Assembly (NCBI RefSeq): GCF_900142725.1
Contig: NZ_FRBW01000001.1
Location: 434,001-498,000, forward strand
Source of the DNA: Roseibium suaedae
GTDB taxonomy: Bacteria > Pseudomonadota > Alphaproteobacteria > Rhizobiales > Stappiaceae
Direction: 5' to 3'
Length of the DNA stretch: 64,000 bases
A model generated the notes under the pieces. It searched no databases, was not told the DNA's origin, and saw only the letters and a list, made by a program, of their open reading frames with translations. Shown here in pieces: positions 16,188-26,135 of the stretch (its first letter is position 1; every line of letters starts with the position of its first letter). A program made the position numbers and the translations under genes.

Positions 16188-17494
16188 TGACAGACCTCGA
16201 CCCAATCATTCCAGATCCGGATGACCGCAAGGACTATGCGGCTGACTGGCTCGATCAAGCTCCCGTAATGGCTGACACGGCCAGTCTGCGTCCTGTGCCG
16301 CGCATCTCCGTTCAGGCCTTCTGTCTGAACGATCAAACGGCGAAGGTTGTGGAAGCTGCTGCCGAGGATCGGCGCATGGCCAAGGCCCATGTGAAGGTTC
16401 ACATGGGCGGTATTCCGGCTGCGATCGAGTTCTATGCGCAGGCACCAACTCCGAACCTGATGGTTCTGCAGGTTGGGAGCGACGCTCAAAAGCTCATGAG
16501 CGATCTCGATCAGCTTGCCGAGTATTGCGATGCCGGCACCAAGGTCGTGGTGATCGGTGAGATCAATGACGTGGCCTTCTACCGCGAGCTGATGCATCGT
16601 GGCGTCAGCGAGTATCTGGTTGCCCCGATCAATCTCTATCAGCTTATCGGAGCCATTGGTGCCCAGTACTCCGAGCCTGGAACGGAGCCGCTTGGGCGTA
16701 CGATCGCGTTCTTCGGCGTCAAGGGTGGCTGTGGTGCTTCCACGATTGCCCACAATGTTGCCTGGTCCCTGGCGCGCAGCTACCGCAACGAAGTAACCGT
16801 TGCAGATCTGGACCTGCCGTTTGGAACAGCGGGTTTGGATTTCAACCAGGACCCATTGCAAGGCGTGTATGAGGCCGTTTCCGCGCCGGAGCGACTGGAT
16901 GAGACCTTGCTCGACCGCATCTTGTCCAAGTGTTCGGATCACCTGAGCCTGCTGGCGTCTCCGGCCTCGCTGGAGCGCACCTATGACTATTCGGAGAGCT
17001 CCTTCGACAGTTTGATGGACACGATGCGCAACAGCACGCCGTCGATTGTTCTCGATGTGCCTCACGCCTGGAATGCCTGGGTCCGCAAGGTCCTGGTCAG
17101 TTCCGATCAGGTGGTGATTGTCGCCGAGCCCGATCTGGCGAACTTGCGCAACGCAAAGAACGTGATTGATACTCTCCGGCAGCTGCGGCCCAACGACAAT
17201 CCGCCAATGCTTGTGCTGAACCGTGTCAACGTTCCGAAGCGGCCCGAGATCAAGCCCGAGGAATTTGCCACCGCGCTCGGTCTGAACGTGCAATGTGCCA
17301 TCCCGTTCGAGCCGCATTTGTTCGGTACAGCCGCGAACAACGGCCAGATGATCGGGGAAGTGGACAACCGGCACGCTGTCAGTGACATGCTGGGCAGCAT
17401 TGCTCAGGTCGTTTCCGGCCGGAGCGATGGCAACAAGACCAAACGCTCCACCATCAATTCGCTTTTGTCGAGACTGAAGCGCAAGTCGGCCTGA
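16187..17494 (+). CDS. cpaE: Pilus localisation ATPase CpaE (TadZ)
   Basis: A 435-residue ParA/MinD-superfamily protein. The N-terminal half (about 40-150) is an atypical receiver-like domain; the C-terminal half carries the deviant Walker A motif GVKGGCGAST (177-186), ADLDLPFG and a later VLDVPHAW segment. In Caulobacter CpaE places the pilus machinery at the pole. It starts with ATG at 16187, sharing its A with the cpaD stop; a GTG one codon earlier is an alternative. Confidence 0.94.
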   Translation: MTDLDPIIPDPDDRKDYAADWLDQAPVMADTASLRPVPRISVQAFCLNDQTAKVVEAAAEDRRMAKAHVKVHMGGIPAAIEFYAQAPTPNLMVLQVGSDAQKLMSDLDQLAEYCDAGTKVVVIGEINDVAFYRELMHRGVSEYLVAPINLYQLIGAIGAQYSEPGTEPLGRTIAFFGVKGGCGASTIAHNVAWSLARSYRNEVTVADLDLPFGTAGLDFNQDPLQGVYEAVSAPERLDETLLDRILSKCSDHLSLLASPASLERTYDYSESSFDSLMDTMRNSTPSIVLDVPHAWNAWVRKVLVSSDQVVIVAEPDLANLRNAKNVIDTLRQLRPNDNPPMLVLNRVNVPKRPEIKPEEFATALGLNVQCAIPFEPHLFGTAANNGQMIGEVDNRHAVSDMLGSIAQVVSGRSDGNKTKRSTINSLLSRLKRKSA

Positions 17495-17523
17495 CCGGCC
17501 TAACAGGGAGTGCGATAGTCGTC

Positions 17524-19011
17524 ATGTTCGGTAGACGCGGCACAACATCAAATAGCCCGGCGCCCGTAAGGGTTCAAATGCCGGCAGAACCTGTTGCCGC
17601 ACCAGCGCCGCAGCCTGCGAGTGCGCCTGCGCCGGTTGCTGTTGCTCCTGCAAAACCGGCCACTCCGCCGCCTGCGCCCGAACCGCAGCGCGCGCCGGAA
17701 GAGTCCCGCAAGCGCAAGTCCAACGACTATTACGAGACCAAGAGCCAGATCTTCAACTCGCTTGTCGAAGCGATCGATCTCTCCCAGCTCATTCGTCTCG
17801 GGGCGGAAGATGCCCGGGATGAAATCCGGGACGTGGTCAACGACATCATTTCCCTGAAGAATGTCGTCATGTCGATTGCCGAGCAGGAAGATCTGCTCGA
17901 TGACATCTGCAACGACGTTCTCGGCTATGGACCGCTGGAACCTCTTCTGGCCCGCGATGATATTGCCGATATCATGGTCAATGGCGCCCACACGGTTTAC
18001 ATCGAAACCCAGGGCAAGATGCAGCAGACCAGCATCAGCTTCCGCGACAATGCGCAGCTGATGAACATCTGCCAGCGCATCGTAAGCCAGGTCGGCCGCC
18101 GCGTTGATGATTCCAGTCCGATCTGTGACGCGCGTCTGCCTGATGGTTCACGTGTAAACGTCATTGCACCGCCGCTGGCGATCGATGGTCCTGCCCTTAC
18201 CATTCGTAAGTTCAAGAAGGACAAGCTGACGCTTGATCAGCTCGTGCGCTACGGTTCGATCACCCCGGATGGGGCGACGATCCTTCAGATCATTGGCAGG
18301 TCGCGCTGTAACGTTCTGATTTCCGGCGGAACAGGTTCGGGCAAGACAACCTTGCTCAATTGCCTGACCGGTTACATCGAGACGAGTGAGCGCATCATCA
18401 CCTGCGAAGACTCCGCAGAATTGCAGCTTCAGCAGCCTCATGTGGTGCGCCTTGAAACCAGACCGCCGAACCTCGAAGGCGAGGGCGAGATCACCATGCG
18501 TGACCTCGTCAAGAACTGCCTGCGTATGCGGCCTGAACGCATCATCGTCGGCGAAGTGCGTGGCCCGGAGGCATTCGACTTGCTCCAGGCCATGAACACC
18601 GGTCACGACGGATCCATGGGCACCCTGCACGCCAACTCCCCGCGAGAGGCTCTCTCCCGTCTGGAATCCATGATCACCATGGGCGGGTTCTCGCTGCCCT
18701 CGCGCACATTGCGTGAGATGATCGTGTCTTCCATCGATGTGGTGGTTCAGGCTGCCCGTCTCCGTGACGGCTCCCGCCGCATCACCCATGTCACCGAGGT
18801 GGTCGGCATGGAAGGCGATGTGATCATCACCCAGGACATCTTCCTCTATGACATGATCGGGGAAGATGCGAATGGCAAGATCATCGGTCGTCACCGGTCG
18901 ACCGGTATTGGCCGTCCGAAATTCTGGGAACGCGCCCGTTATTATGGCGAAGAACAGAGGCTCGCAGCAGCTCTGGATGCTTCCGAAATGCCGGAATACG
19001 TCAATGATTGA
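17524..19011 (+). CDS. cpaF: Pilus secretion ATPase CpaF (TadA)
   Basis: A 495-residue hexameric type II/IV secretion ATPase powering pilus extension, and in some species retraction. An Ala/Pro-rich disordered N-terminus (about 12-60) is followed by a helical domain, then the ATPase core: Walker A GGTGSGKT at 268-275, Asp box CEDSAEL near 295, Walker [10 protein letters not shown] at 339-347 and the His box region GTLHANSP. It lies 29 bp after cpaE and overlaps the region before tadB. Confidence 0.96.
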   Translation: MFGRRGTTSNSPAPVRVQMPAEPVAAPAPQPASAPAPVAVAPAKPATPPPAPEPQRAPEESRKRKSNDYYETKSQIFNSLVEAIDLSQLIRLGAEDARDEIRDVVNDIISLKNVVMSIAEQEDLLDDICNDVLGYGPLEPLLARDDIADIMVNGAHTVYIETQGKMQQTSISFRDNAQLMNICQRIVSQVGRRVDDSSPICDARLPDGSRVNVIAPPLAIDGPALTIRKFKKDKLTLDQLVRYGSITPDGATILQIIGRSRCNVLISGGTGSGKTTLLNCLTGYIETSERIITCEDSAELQLQQPHVVRLETRPPNLEGEGEITMRDLVKNCLRMRPERIIVGEVRGPEAFDLLQAMNTGHDGSMGTLHANSPREALSRLESMITMGGFSLPSRTLREMIVSSIDVVVQAARLRDGSRRITHVTEVVGMEGDVIITQDIFLYDMIGEDANGKIIGRHRSTGIGRPKFWERARYYGEEQRLAAALDASEMPEYVND

Positions 19012-19019
19012 GTGTGATC

Positions 19020-20030
19020 ATGGCTGATACCTTGCCCTCAACGATCAGTACCCTGGCCGTCGCATTGCTTTTTGCCTTGTGCATTGGCGGGGTCATCTAT
19101 GCTGTGTTTCAGCCCGCGCTGTCTGGCTCCAAACGCCGGGACGCGCGCATGCACGTGATTGCCGCAAGGCCGCAATCTACTGAGAAGCGGCGTCAGGTGA
19201 AGGACAGCGACCGCAAGCGCCGGTCCGTCCAGGAGCAGCTCAAGGAATTTGAAGAGCGGCAGAAGAACAAGCAAAGCCGTCGCAACAATCCGACGCTGAG
19301 TGTTCGTATCGAGCAAGCCGGGCTGAGCTGGGAACGAAAGCACTTCATCTATTTCAGCATCGCGAGTGGCGTGGTTTTCATGGTGATTGCCCTCATCGTG
19401 AGCCCGAATATCTGGGTCACACTCGGACTAACTTTCGCAGGTGCGCTTGGTTTTCCGCGTTGGTACGTCAACTACAAGCGGCAGAAGCGCTTCAACAAGT
19501 TCCTGGATGAACTGCCTTCTGCCGTGGACATCATTGTGCGTGGTGTGAAGGCTGGTTTGCCGCTTGGTGACTGCATCAAGATCGTAGCCCGGGAAGCGAA
19601 TGAGCCGGTCGCGTCCGAGTTTCAGAAGATCGTGGAAACGCAGGTCATGGGCATTTCGCTGTCTGATGCAGTTGCGCGTCTTCCGGACCGTGTTCCTCTT
19701 GCTGAAGCCAATTTCTTCGCGATCGTGGTCGCAATCCAGCAAAAGGCTGGTGGCGGCCTTTCCGAAGCCTTGAGCAACCTGTCGAGAGTGTTGCGCGGTC
19801 GAAAGACCCTGAAGCGCAAGATCAAGGCTCTCAGCTCTGAAGCCAAGTCCTCTGCGGGCATCATTGGTTCTCTGCCGATCGTCGTCAGCGGGATTCTCGG
19901 TTTGACCGCTCCGGATTACATCGGCCTGCTTTTCACAACGACAACCGGCAACATCATCATCGGTGGCGGCCTGTTTTGGATGTTCTGTGGCATCATGGTG
20001 ATGCGGCAGATGATCAACTTCGACTTCTGA
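19020..20030 (+). CDS. tadB: Pilus platform protein TadB
   Basis: A 336-residue inner-membrane platform protein of the GspF/TadB family. An N-terminal membrane segment (about 10-30) is followed by a basic coiled stretch (KRRQVKDSDRKRRSVQEQ region), two membrane helices near residues 110-150, a cytosolic T2SSF domain and two C-terminal helices. The ATG at 19020 was chosen; GTG at 19014 or TTG at 19008 (overlapping the cpaF stop) are possible. It works as a pair with TadC under the CpaF motor. Confidence 0.93.
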   Translation: MADTLPSTISTLAVALLFALCIGGVIYAVFQPALSGSKRRDARMHVIAARPQSTEKRRQVKDSDRKRRSVQEQLKEFEERQKNKQSRRNNPTLSVRIEQAGLSWERKHFIYFSIASGVVFMVIALIVSPNIWVTLGLTFAGALGFPRWYVNYKRQKRFNKFLDELPSAVDIIVRGVKAGLPLGDCIKIVAREANEPVASEFQKIVETQVMGISLSDAVARLPDRVPLAEANFFAIVVAIQQKAGGGLSEALSNLSRVLRGRKTLKRKIKALSSEAKSSAGIIGSLPIVVSGILGLTAPDYIGLLFTTTTGNIIIGGGLFWMFCGIMVMRQMINFDF

Positions 20031-20043
20031 GGAGCGGGCCATC

Positions 20044-21021
20044 ATGAACATCGACAAGCTCGCCGACAGCCAGTTTCTGCTCGCAGCTCTCGCCTTGGTC
20101 GCGGTTGCGGGAACCTTGTTTTCTCTTCTTCTGCCGATGTTCGAGCGGGACGGGTTGAAATCGCGGATGAAGTCGGTGGCTCTGGAGCGCGAGAAGATCC
20201 GCGCACGGGAGCGGGCACGTGTCGCTGCAGAGAAATCTTCGCCGCGTGCATCCCTGCGGTCTGAGCCTAAGGCGCAGATGAAGAGGATCGTCGACCAGTT
20301 GAACCTGCAGGCAAAGCTGGCGGATGAGCAGACGCAGGACAAGCTGCGGATGGCGGGCTTCCGGGGAAGCCGCCCGCTCTACACCTTCCTGTTCGCCCGT
20401 GTTGCCATCCCGGTCGTGCTGTTTGTCCTTGCCGGGATCTATGCCGTTGTCTTGCTGCCGGACACGGTGCCGGTGATGTCGAAACTCGGCGGCACGATCA
20501 TCGTGAGCGGCCTCGGTGCATTCCTGCCGAACATCTACATCAAGAACAAGATCACGAACCGTCAGCTTTCGATCCGCCGGGCCTGGCCCGATGCGCTGGA
20601 CCTGATGCTGATCTGCGTGGAATCCGGCATGTCCATCGAAGCGGCATTCGGACGAGTCGCGGAGGAAATTGGTACTCAGTCCATTCCGCTTGCCGAAGAG
20701 CTGACGCTCACCAATGCAGAGCTTTCCTTCTTGAGCGAACGCCGGCAGGCCTATGAGAACCTTGCCAAGCGGACAGGTGTCGATGGCGTCAAGAACGTCA
20801 TGATGGCGCTGATTCAGGCCGAGCGGTACGGGACGCCCGTCGGCAATGCCATCCGCGTCATGGCTGATGACAATCGTGAAGCTCGTATGCAGGAGGCCGA
20901 AAAGAAAGCGGCGTCCCTGCCTCCGAAGCTGACCGTTCCGATGATCGTCTTCTTCCTGCCGGTCCTGTTCTTTGTCATTCTCGGACCCGCCGTGATGCAG
21001 GTGATGGATACTTTCCAGTAA
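20044..21021 (+). CDS. tadC: Pilus platform protein TadC
   Basis: A 325-residue T2SSF-domain membrane protein, partner of TadB. It has an N-terminal membrane helix (about 12-32), a basic helical linker, paired helices near 115-165 and C-terminal hydrophobic helices (about 293-320). The conserved DALDLMLICVESGMS motif is present. GAGGAGCGG provides the ribosome site 13 bp behind tadB. It is the last gene of the plus-strand pilus operon; a strong terminator follows. Confidence 0.94.
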   Translation: MNIDKLADSQFLLAALALVAVAGTLFSLLLPMFERDGLKSRMKSVALEREKIRARERARVAAEKSSPRASLRSEPKAQMKRIVDQLNLQAKLADEQTQDKLRMAGFRGSRPLYTFLFARVAIPVVLFVLAGIYAVVLLPDTVPVMSKLGGTIIVSGLGAFLPNIYIKNKITNRQLSIRRAWPDALDLMLICVESGMSIEAAFGRVAEEIGTQSIPLAEELTLTNAELSFLSERRQAYENLAKRTGVDGVKNVMMALIQAERYGTPVGNAIRVMADDNREARMQEAEKKAASLPPKLTVPMIVFFLPVLFFVILGPAVMQVMDTFQ

Positions 21022-21047
21022 GAACTAAGCTCTTTAGCTATAGGAAC

Positions 21048-21085
21048 AAAAACGCCGGAGTGCTGAAACAGCCTCCGGCGTTTTT
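21048..21085. terminator. Bidirectional terminator between tadC and tadD
   Basis: A long perfect stem (AAAAACGCCGGAG/CTCCGGCGTTTTT, 13 bp) with a 12-base loop gives a T-run on both strands, serving the convergent tadC and tadD transcripts. Confidence 0.92.
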
Positions 21086-21110
21086 GTTTGTCTGGGAAAG
21101 GGAGGCGCGA

Positions 21111-21893
21111 TCAGCCGCGGCTCTGGCTCAACATCTTTCGCAGGTAAGCGACGTTCTCGGCTGCTTCCGCCTGGCTGAGTTCCGCTGTGGCAACCTGTTC
21201 TGCTTCGCCGAACTTGCCCTGAAGACCAAGGACAAGTGCGAGGTTCTGGCGGATGCGGCTGTCTGACCCCGGAAGGGCGGCAGCGCGGCGCAGGTTGTAC
21301 TCCGCCTCCGGCAGCTCATTTGAGAGAAGGTGAGACAGTGCCAGGTTGTTCAGCAGTGACGGTTCGTCCGGCTGGATCTTCAGGGCCTGATGATAAAGCG
21401 ACCGGGCCCGGTCGTGGTTGCCCATCTGGTCATGGACCGCACCTTCCGCCGATAGCAGGCGCCAATCCGGCATTTGCGGTGTCTGGGCGCCCTGCAGAAC
21501 GTTCAGCGCTTCCGGAAACTGACCGTTCATCGCGAGGATCTTGCCATAGGCGGATGCGATTTCGCGGTCACCCGGATTGTTGATCACTGCGCTGCGCAGA
21601 ATTGCAGTTGCCTGGGAGACCTGGCTGTTCTGGGTAAGAGCGTTGGAGTAGCCCAGGATCGCAGACTTGTCTTTCGGATTGCGCTTGTAGTTGTCTGACC
21701 AGGAGGACACGGCGCTTCTGGCAGCCGCAGAACCTGGTGCAGCATAGGGCATGGAAGACGAGGGAGCGTGGCTGCCGACCGCACTCTGCTTGGAAGATGC
21801 GCAGCCGCCCGCGAGCAGGGCAACAGCGGTCATGGCTGCAGCGATCTGCAGCCTGTGCCGCTTGGAGGGCTGGCGATGAACAGCGAAAGCCAT
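21111..21893 (-). CDS. tadD: TadD-like TPR lipoprotein
   Basis: A 260-residue lipoprotein with lipobox LAGGC (Cys31) and about four tetratricopeptide repeats between residues 70 and 250 (for example ILAMNGQFPEALNVL and YHQALKIQPDEPSLLNNLA). TadD is thought to pilot the secretin. It is convergent to the rest of the pilus operon with its own promoter region (21894-22091). The ATG at 21893 has GGAGAGAAC directly upstream; an earlier in-frame start would put 31 residues before the signal sequence. Confidence 0.88.
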   Translation of the reverse strand: MAFAVHRQPSKRHRLQIAAAMTAVALLAGGCASSKQSAVGSHAPSSSMPYAAPGSAAARSAVSSWSDNYKRNPKDKSAILGYSNALTQNSQVSQATAILRSAVINNPGDREIASAYGKILAMNGQFPEALNVLQGAQTPQMPDWRLLSAEGAVHDQMGNHDRARSLYHQALKIQPDEPSLLNNLALSHLLSNELPEAEYNLRRAAALPGSDSRIRQNLALVLGLQGKFGEAEQVATAELSQAEAAENVAYLRKMLSQSRG

Positions 21894-22091
21894 GTTCTCT
21901 CTCCAAATGAAATTGGATGCGCGATAGCGCCTGCTTCTGAAATACCTTGTTAACCCTAACGCTTTCTTAAACCGTGCATTTTGCATGTGAATCCGATGGC
22001 AGGGATTTCAGGTGCTGCCGGTTGCCAACAGCATTTGAGGCGCTTAACTCTTTAAGCGACAGCCCGTGAGACACATGGGCCACCTGCCAGA

Positions 22092-23498
22092 ATGGAGTTC
22101 ATCTTGCGCAATTCCCTGATCCGCAAATCCGAAGCCGGCCAGACCGTCCAGATCCATCCGGTTACGCCGGAGACCCTGGACGCAGTCCTGGAAACGCTCG
22201 GCGCAACGGCAAAAAGCTGGGTCAGCCTCAATGGCTATTCTGCTGCTGAAGGGACTTCTCTCGTGGTGCCCGCCGGTGAGGGCGGGCAGGCTGCAGTTCT
22301 CTTTGGAACATCGGCCGAGGCTCTTCCGCAGGCTTTTGCACTTGGCGGCCTCGCCAGCAGTCTACCGGCTGGGGACTATGAACTTGCCCAACCTTTCCCG
22401 GATCCGGAGCAGGCTCTTCTTGGCTTTGCCCTCTCGTCCTATCGTTTCACCCGCTACCGCAAGAACTCGGCATCACAGCCGCGCCTTGTTGTTCCGGAAG
22501 GGGTCGATATCGACCGGATCCAGGCCATCCTGGACGGCGTGGCGATCGCCCGTGATCTGATCAACACTCCGTCGAATGACATGGGGCCGGAGGAACTGGC
22601 AGCCGCGATCAGTAAGGTCTTCGAGGCCAACGGCGGCAAGGGGTCGGTGATTGTCGGAGATGATCTTCTCGCTCAAGGCTTCCCGATGGTTCATGCCGTC
22701 GGGCGGGCCAGCGACCGCGCACCGCGTCTGGCTGACTTCACCTGGGGCGACGAGAATGCGCCGAAGGTGACACTCGTCGGCAAGGGTGTGGTCTTCGATA
22801 CGGGCGGTCTCGACATCAAGCCTTCCAGCTCCATGCTCCTGATGAAGAAGGATATGGGCGGGGCGGCCAATGTGCTGGGCTTGGCCTCCATGATCATGGC
22901 CGCGAAGCTGCCTGTTCGTCTGCGCGTCATCGTGCCTTGCGTTGAAAATGCGATCTCCGGCAATGCCTTCCGTCCTGGCGACATTCTGCCAAGCCGCAAG
23001 GGGATCACGGTGGAAATCGGCAATACGGACGCCGAAGGCCGTCTGGTGCTGGGCGATGCCCTGGCACTGGCCGACGAGGAAAGTCCGGAACTGCTGATCG
23101 ACATGGCGACGCTGACAGGCGCTGCCCGTGTCGCTCTCGGCCCCGATCTGCCGCCCTTCTACACCCATGACGAAGACCTGGCGGAAGAGATCGCCCTCGT
23201 GTCGGAAGCAAGCGCCGATCCGCTCTGGCGCCTGCCGCTCTGGCAGCCCTACATGAAGTACCTCGACAGCAAGATCGCGGACATCAACCACGTCAACACC
23301 TCGGGCGCGGGCTTTGCCGGGTCCATTACGGCTGCCCTGTTCCTGTCCCGGTTTGTCGAGAACGCCGGCAGCTGGGTGCATTTCGATATCTTTGGCTGGA
23401 CCCCGATCGAACGGGCAGGCAAACCGGCCGGCGGCGAAGCCCAGGGCATCCGGTGTCTGTTCGATCTTCTAAGCGAGAGATATCCTGCCGCTAAATAA
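22092..23498 (+). CDS. Leucyl aminopeptidase (M17 family)
   Basis: A 468-residue cytosolic dizinc aminopeptidase removing N-terminal residues from peptides. The metal and catalytic residues are in VGKGVVFDTGGLDIKP (Lys231, Asp236) and MKKDMGGAA (Asp254), and the family signature NTDAEGRL at 311-318 supplies Asp313, Glu315 and Arg317. The N-terminal macro-like domain is shorter than in E. coli PepA, closer to the PepB/alphaproteobacterial type, so no symbol is assigned. Its upstream 198 bp is shared with divergent tadD. Confidence 0.94.
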   Translation: MEFILRNSLIRKSEAGQTVQIHPVTPETLDAVLETLGATAKSWVSLNGYSAAEGTSLVVPAGEGGQAAVLFGTSAEALPQAFALGGLASSLPAGDYELAQPFPDPEQALLGFALSSYRFTRYRKNSASQPRLVVPEGVDIDRIQAILDGVAIARDLINTPSNDMGPEELAAAISKVFEANGGKGSVIVGDDLLAQGFPMVHAVGRASDRAPRLADFTWGDENAPKVTLVGKGVVFDTGGLDIKPSSSMLLMKKDMGGAANVLGLASMIMAAKLPVRLRVIVPCVENAISGNAFRPGDILPSRKGITVEIGNTDAEGRLVLGDALALADEESPELLIDMATLTGAARVALGPDLPPFYTHDEDLAEEIALVSEASADPLWRLPLWQPYMKYLDSKIADINHVNTSGAGFAGSITAALFLSRFVENAGSWVHFDIFGWTPIERAGKPAGGEAQGIRCLFDLLSERYPAAK

Positions 23499-23564
23499 CG
23501 GCTCCGAAACGATTTGCGTGCTTAAATAGGCCTGAAAGTTACCGGATGGGGTTTGCCAGGCACA

Positions 23565-23915
23565 ATGGCGGTAGACATTCGCGCTTCTCAGGCGCTGAAG
23601 CTGATGCACGAAGTCAATCTTGCGCTGGTGCGCGATGGAGAACAGGATCTCTCCGCGCGCCAGCTCACGATATTGCTGACGGTTTATCTTGAACCGCCGC
23701 CGCACACGGTGCGTGGTCTGGCGGCCAAGCTCAATGTTACCAAGCCTGCGATCACGCGGGCACTGGACACTTTGGGCGGAATGCGGCTTCTGTCGCGCAA
23801 GCGCGACGAGGCGGACCGGCGGAATGTGATCATCACACGCACGGTCGAAGGTGCGCTTTATCTTGATACGCTTGGCGATCTCGTGGTCGAAAAAGCGCGT
23901 GAATTGCCGCGATAG
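23565..23915 (+). CDS. MarR family transcriptional regulator
   Basis: A short 116-residue winged-helix regulator. The DNA-binding core is RQLTILLTVYLEPPPHTVRGLAAKLNVTKPAITRALDTLG, followed by the wing RKRDEADRRNVII typical of MarR proteins. The N- and C-terminal dimer helices are short. Start ATG at 23565 replaces an upstream TTG. It lies 44 bp before the NlpC/P60 gene in the same direction and may regulate it or the preceding peptidase (inference); no operator was recognised. Confidence 0.87.
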   Translation: MAVDIRASQALKLMHEVNLALVRDGEQDLSARQLTILLTVYLEPPPHTVRGLAAKLNVTKPAITRALDTLGGMRLLSRKRDEADRRNVIITRTVEGALYLDTLGDLVVEKARELPR

Positions 23916-23959
23916 CGGAAAGGCAATGCAGCTCCGGTTGGGGTTGCGCCAGGAGCAAT

Positions 23960-24841
23960 ATGTCGATGTCCACACCATCCCCTTCCTTCGACCGGCGCCG
24001 TCATCCGGTCCGGCCGGATCTTGCCGCCTTGTCCTACAAGGGAAGGGTTGAGGCTGACCGATTTGTCGAAGGCACGAGCCGCTGCATTGGCGCAGATGTT
24101 CTGGACCTGCGGCCGGTTGCCCAGCTGGAAAAGGGCATCGACACTCAGGCTCTTCATGGCGAAGCGTTTCAGGTCTTCGACGAGACGGCTGACGGCTGGT
24201 CCTGGGGACAGCTTGGAACGGATGGCTATGTGGGCTGGGTCAGGACCAGCGGTCTGACTGAAGCTGCCGCACCCACCCACCGGGTGCGGGCTCTACGGAC
24301 TTTCCGATACCCGGGCGCTGACCTGAAGTTCCCTCCACTTGGCCTCATCAGCATTGGATCCTTGGTGACGGTCACCGGTCATACCGTCACGCGGGGGCTG
24401 GAATATGCCCTGCTGAGCGACGGCTCCGCTGTTGTCGCTCAGCACCTTGTGCCTCTCGGGTCCGTTGAAGCTGACTGGGTGGCTGTCGCGGAGGAGCTGA
24501 TCGGAACGCCCTATCTCTGGGGAGGTAGATCTAGCCTTGGCCTTGATTGTTCGGCATTGTCCCAGATTGCGGCGAGCTTCGGCGGCCATGCCTTGCCGCG
24601 CGACAGCGACATGCAGGCGGCAGAGGCGGGCGAGGCAATTGCCCATGAGGATCTGTCCGGCCTGAAGCGCGGTGACCTGATGTTCTGGCGCGGCCATGTG
24701 GCGATTGTCCGCTCTCCGGACAGTCTGCTCCACGCCAACGGTTACACCATGACGGTGGCCATCGAGCCTCTGGAGGCCGCGATCAAGCGGATTGCGGCAA
24801 CCGAATGGGGTGTCGTGACCGGGGTTCGCCGTCTCGGGTGA
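23960..24841 (+). CDS. NlpC/P60 family cell-wall hydrolase with SH3-like domains
   Basis: A 293-residue protein: an N-terminal bacterial SH3-like region (about 35-165, with GWSWGQLGTDGYVGWV) and a C-terminal NlpC/P60 cysteine peptidase domain. The catalytic triad candidates are Cys197 (GLDCSAL), His246 (RGHVAIV) and His258 (HANGYT). The YLWGG motif before the Cys is typical of gamma-D-glutamyl-diamino acid endopeptidases that cut peptidoglycan stem peptides. No signal peptide is evident, so it may act on imported murein peptides in the cytosol, consistent with the neighbouring aminopeptidase (inference). Confidence 0.9.
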   Translation: MSMSTPSPSFDRRRHPVRPDLAALSYKGRVEADRFVEGTSRCIGADVLDLRPVAQLEKGIDTQALHGEAFQVFDETADGWSWGQLGTDGYVGWVRTSGLTEAAAPTHRVRALRTFRYPGADLKFPPLGLISIGSLVTVTGHTVTRGLEYALLSDGSAVVAQHLVPLGSVEADWVAVAEELIGTPYLWGGRSSLGLDCSALSQIAASFGGHALPRDSDMQAAEAGEAIAHEDLSGLKRGDLMFWRGHVAIVRSPDSLLHANGYTMTVAIEPLEAAIKRIAATEWGVVTGVRRLG

Positions 24842-24871
24842 GCCGGCGGCAGAAGCGGCAAGGCTGCTGGC

Positions 24872-26044
24872 TCAGCTGGAGGCGGGCAGCCTCTGGCCTG
24901 TCTCAAGATGTGCTGACGGCAGATCCCCAAGGTCCAGTTCCTCGATCTTGCGGCTGCGGCGCGTGATCTTGTCCGTTGAAATCAGGATCTGTTCGATATC
25001 CCGGTTCGCCTGACCGAAATGGCTCTGCAGCTTGGTGACCCGGTCATTCAGTCGGCCGACGTCGTCGGTCAGATGCGCGACTTCAGCCTGGATGAGATGG
25101 GCCTGCTCGCGCATCTTGGCATCGCGAAGCACCGCCTGGATGACCTGGATGGACAGCATCAGGAGGGATGGGGAGACTATGACGATCCGGGCACGATGAG
25201 CCTTTTGGATCAGGTCCTCGAAGCTTTCGTTCAATTCCGCGAAGATGCTTTCGGACGGCACGAACAGGAAGGCCGTGTCCTGGGTTTCCCCGGGCAGCAG
25301 ATATTTCTCGTGAATGTCCTGAATGTGCTTGGAAAAGTCGCGGCGGAACTGCGCCTGTGCCTGCTTCAGATGATCTTCGTTCTGGGCCTTGCGGAGAAGA
25401 TTGAAGCCCTCCAGCGGGAACTTTGCGTCGATCGCAAGGGACGGGGCGCCATTGGGCATGTGCACCAGGCAGTCCGGCCGTGTCCCGGTCGAAAGAGTCG
25501 CCTGGAACGTATAGGCAGAGGAGGGGAGCTGATCCTGGATGATCGCTTCCATCCGTCCCTGACCGAAAGCGCCGCGTGTCTGCTTGTTGGATAGGATTGA
25601 CTGCAGTTCGACCACTTGCCCGGACAGATCCGTGATCGTGCGCTGGGCCCGGTCGATCACCGCCAGCCGTTCGTGCAGCTGCCGCAGGCCCTCATGGGTC
25701 TGCCGGGTCGTGTCGGCCATGGAGACACCGAGCTTGTGCCCCATGCCGTCGAGACGTTCGTTGACGGCCCGCATCATGTCGGACTGGCGGGAGCCGAAGA
25801 TCTCGGCCATGGTCTGCATCCGGCCGGACATCTCGCCTTGAGAACGCAGCAGCATGGACAGGTGCTGTTCCAGCTCTTGGATGCGCTCGGCCGCCACGCT
25901 TTCCTCGTCAGAACGGTACCGGATCTGGCGCAAGGCGGACCAGGCAACCATCAGGATGAGACCCAACAGCATGAAGCCGGCGGCGACAGATGCCTCCAGA
26001 ATGGTGACCGCCCGTCCGCCTATGACGAAGAGAATATCCTGCAT
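24872..26044 (-). CDS. rmuC: DNA recombination protein RmuC
   Basis: A 390-residue protein: N-terminal membrane helix (about 15-38), coiled coil (about 45-150) and a PD-(D/E)XK nuclease-like RmuC domain (about 170-350) with SLAIDAKFPLEGF as the catalytic strand. RmuC limits genomic inversions in E. coli. The ATG at 26044 was selected; an upstream in-frame TTG at 26095 would add 17 residues. It is divergent from def with a 91-bp gap. Confidence 0.92.
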   Translation of the reverse strand: MQDILFVIGGRAVTILEASVAAGFMLLGLILMVAWSALRQIRYRSDEESVAAERIQELEQHLSMLLRSQGEMSGRMQTMAEIFGSRQSDMMRAVNERLDGMGHKLGVSMADTTRQTHEGLRQLHERLAVIDRAQRTITDLSGQVVELQSILSNKQTRGAFGQGRMEAIIQDQLPSSAYTFQATLSTGTRPDCLVHMPNGAPSLAIDAKFPLEGFNLLRKAQNEDHLKQAQAQFRRDFSKHIQDIHEKYLLPGETQDTAFLFVPSESIFAELNESFEDLIQKAHRARIVIVSPSLLMLSIQVIQAVLRDAKMREQAHLIQAEVAHLTDDVGRLNDRVTKLQSHFGQANRDIEQILISTDKITRRSRKIEELDLGDLPSAHLETGQRLPASS

Positions 26045-26135
26045 GAAACAAACATAGAACGATTCGGGTCTGATTGCAGTCAGATCCGTGTTCAAACGCG
26101 TTGACCGGCGCGGCTGCTTTGCCTATGTGATGCGA

